NCBI RefSeq assembly: GCF_900476045.1
Contig: NZ_LS483440.1
Location: 434,001 to 498,000 of the forward strand
DNA from: Gemella morbillorum
GTDB taxonomy: Bacteria; Bacillota; Bacilli; Staphylococcales; Gemellaceae
Length of the DNA: 64,000 bases
Direction: 5' to 3'
The notes under the pieces were generated by a model. That model made no database searches and was not told the origin of the DNA. It saw only the letters and a list, made by a program, of their open reading frames with translations. The position numbers and the translations under genes were made by a program. Positions 63,050 through 64,000 of this stretch are shown here, piece after piece (within the stretch, counting starts at the first letter, position 1; each line of letters starts with the position of its first letter).

Positions 63050-63454
63050 ATGAAAAAAATTGATACACAATATATTAGTGAGAAAAAAGCAGATTTAGAG
63101 GAAATAAAGTATATAGTTGATAATATATTTACAGAAGATAGTGAAGAATGGCTATGTCTTTATGATACTTCAGAAAAAAATCCAAATTACGTTCAGATAC
63201 ACTCAGAAATAGAGTATTTTGAAGAGGATGCTTTAAATTTTTTACAGAAAGTTTTACAAATTCCATTAGATAACATAGATGAAATAGAAGGTATTTACTT
63301 AGTAGAATGTAGAAAGTATAAAGATAAAGCTGATTTTAGACATTATCGTGCCTTTTTCCTAGATGCAGATGTAGTATATTCTTATTTCGAAACATACATG
63401 AATGATGAAGAAATTAATGTTGAGGGTTGGTATGATGTAACTAAAGAATTTTAA
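63050..63454 (+). CDS. Acidic hypothetical protein, 134 residues
   Basis: Starts MKKIDTQYISEKKADLEEIK, with EEWLCLYDTSEKNPNYVQIHSEIEYF and a C-terminal SYFETYMNDEEINVEGWYDV. I do not recognise the family. It is strongly acidic, like its neighbours, and lies 11 nt before the Imm17-like gene, so the two are cotranscribed. An immunity role is inferred only from context. GGATGGTAAGC precedes ATG 63050. Confidence 0.6.
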   Translation: MKKIDTQYISEKKADLEEIKYIVDNIFTEDSEEWLCLYDTSEKNPNYVQIHSEIEYFEEDALNFLQKVLQIPLDNIDEIEGIYLVECRKYKDKADFRHYRAFFLDADVVYSYFETYMNDEEINVEGWYDVTKEF

Positions 63455-63465
63455 GAGGAATAAGC

Positions 63466-63729
63466 ATGAATGATAGGTTGAATATTGATCAAATAATAAA
63501 TCTTTTAAAGCAAAATTATCAATATGTATTTATAATAGTGGGCTTACTTTATACATTGGCGGCAATTTTTGATTTTGCAGGAATAAATAAATATAGTACT
63601 GCAGATTCAGGGGAAAACCTTAAAAGGTTTGTTTTCGAAAAATTTGGTGAGGTTGGATATAAGGTTTTAAATATTACTATAGGAATAGTATTGATTTTAT
63701 ATGGAGTATTAGCTTTAATTTATATTTAA
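63466..63729 (+). CDS. Imm17-like small membrane protein
   Basis: An 87-residue protein with two membrane segments (YVFIIVGLLYTLAAIFDFAGI and VLNITIGIVLILYGVLALIYI) and a short inner loop KRFVFEKFGEVGYK. This matches the layout of immunity protein 17, found beside polymorphic toxins. Identification is by layout and motif memory, not by search. GAGGAATAAGC precedes ATG 63466. Confidence 0.6.
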   Translation: MNDRLNIDQIINLLKQNYQYVFIIVGLLYTLAAIFDFAGINKYSTADSGENLKRFVFEKFGEVGYKVLNITIGIVLILYGVLALIYI

Positions 63730-63745
63730 TAAAGGAGAAAAAATA

Positions 63746-64000
63746 ATGGATTTTATATTAAAAAAGGGAGATTTTATTTTTAATAAAAATCAATATTCAT
63801 CTTTTTATGAATGTGAGGTAGATGGATTTAAATTTCACATTAATGAAGAAAATTTTACTGAAGAAGAATTAGTTTTTTCAGGTAAATTACTTGATTTATA
63901 TTCTGAAAATTTAACTAAAATAATAGATGCCTGTGTGAAATCGGAAACTTTTAAATATTGTTATCCTGATGAAGATGTTCATAGTATTGAGGAAAAGCTA
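63746..64000 (+). CDS. Hypothetical protein, 3' truncated by the window edge
   Basis: ATG 63746, with AAAGGAG upstream, opens MDFILKKGDFIFNKNQYSSF and remains open for 85 codons to the window end (VHSIEEKL). Acidic, no membrane segment seen. It begins 16 nt after the Imm17-like gene and continues the array. Family not recognised. Confidence 0.65.
   Translation, partial: MDFILKKGDFIFNKNQYSSFYECEVDGFKFHINEENFTEEELVFSGKLLDLYSENLTKIIDACVKSETFKYCYPDEDVHSIEEKL

Overview
The window is a low-GC, AT-rich Firmicutes chromosome segment. Strong AGGAGG-type ribosome binding sites, textbook sigma-A promoters (TTGACA-17-TATAAT), T-box leaders, a long Bacillus-type SRP RNA (over 250 nt), RNase J, PurR, YtoI/NrnA and oleate hydratase together point to a Bacilli member close to staphylococci and streptococci. 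Gemella is my best guess. That genus call is inference; no rRNA is present.

Layout. 1-4.1 kb: tail of a quinone-oxidoreductase-type gene, a MarR regulator and a two-gene importer whose fused permease/binding protein looks like the EgtUV (ergothioneine) or OpuC family, then a nonsense-interrupted SnoaL-like gene. 4.2-12.5 kb: core genes recX, lepA, hemW, rnc, smc. 12.5-16.4 kb: a TDT transporter divergent from a TetR-ABC-FtsX unit with a consensus promoter, a perfect operator and a frameshifted permease. 16.4-19.2 kb: Mn/Zn ABC importer on the minus strand, containing a large inverted repeat. 19.2-19.9 kb: a gene-poor decay zone. 19.9-29.1 kb: glmM, SRPBCC protein, purR-glmU, ytoI-nrnA and a Met T-box with metNI. 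29.3-43.7 kb: rbgA, rnhB, RNase J2, dinB, trmK, thrE pair, SRP RNA, MATE, DUF1836-degV, talC, rpmG, tRNA-Gly, tRNA-Asn, obg, pheB.

43.8-64 kb is the accessory half. It begins at rlmCD, a known insertion target of streptococcal ICEs, and relics of rlmCD-like 3' ends and a duplicated 103-nt coding-like segment follow it. Next come small-molecule enzymes (methyltransferase, hydrolase, DUF1697, DUF4336), a TetR-oleate hydratase pair, further decayed genes, and a second Met T-box controlling a BrnQ carrier plus O-acetylhomoserine sulfhydrylase. The right end (60.6-64 kb) is an array of small acidic or membrane proteins (DUF1877, Imm17-like, TPR and others) that looks like an orphan immunity-gene array of a contact or type VII toxin system.

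Methionine supply is a theme: metNI and brnQ-metY both sit behind T-boxes whose likely specifier codon is ATG. A second theme is decay: at least five genes carry a single nonsense or frameshift lesion, and two good ribosome binding sites are followed by ATT where ATG is expected. No CRISPR array, rRNA operon, transposase or integrase gene was found.
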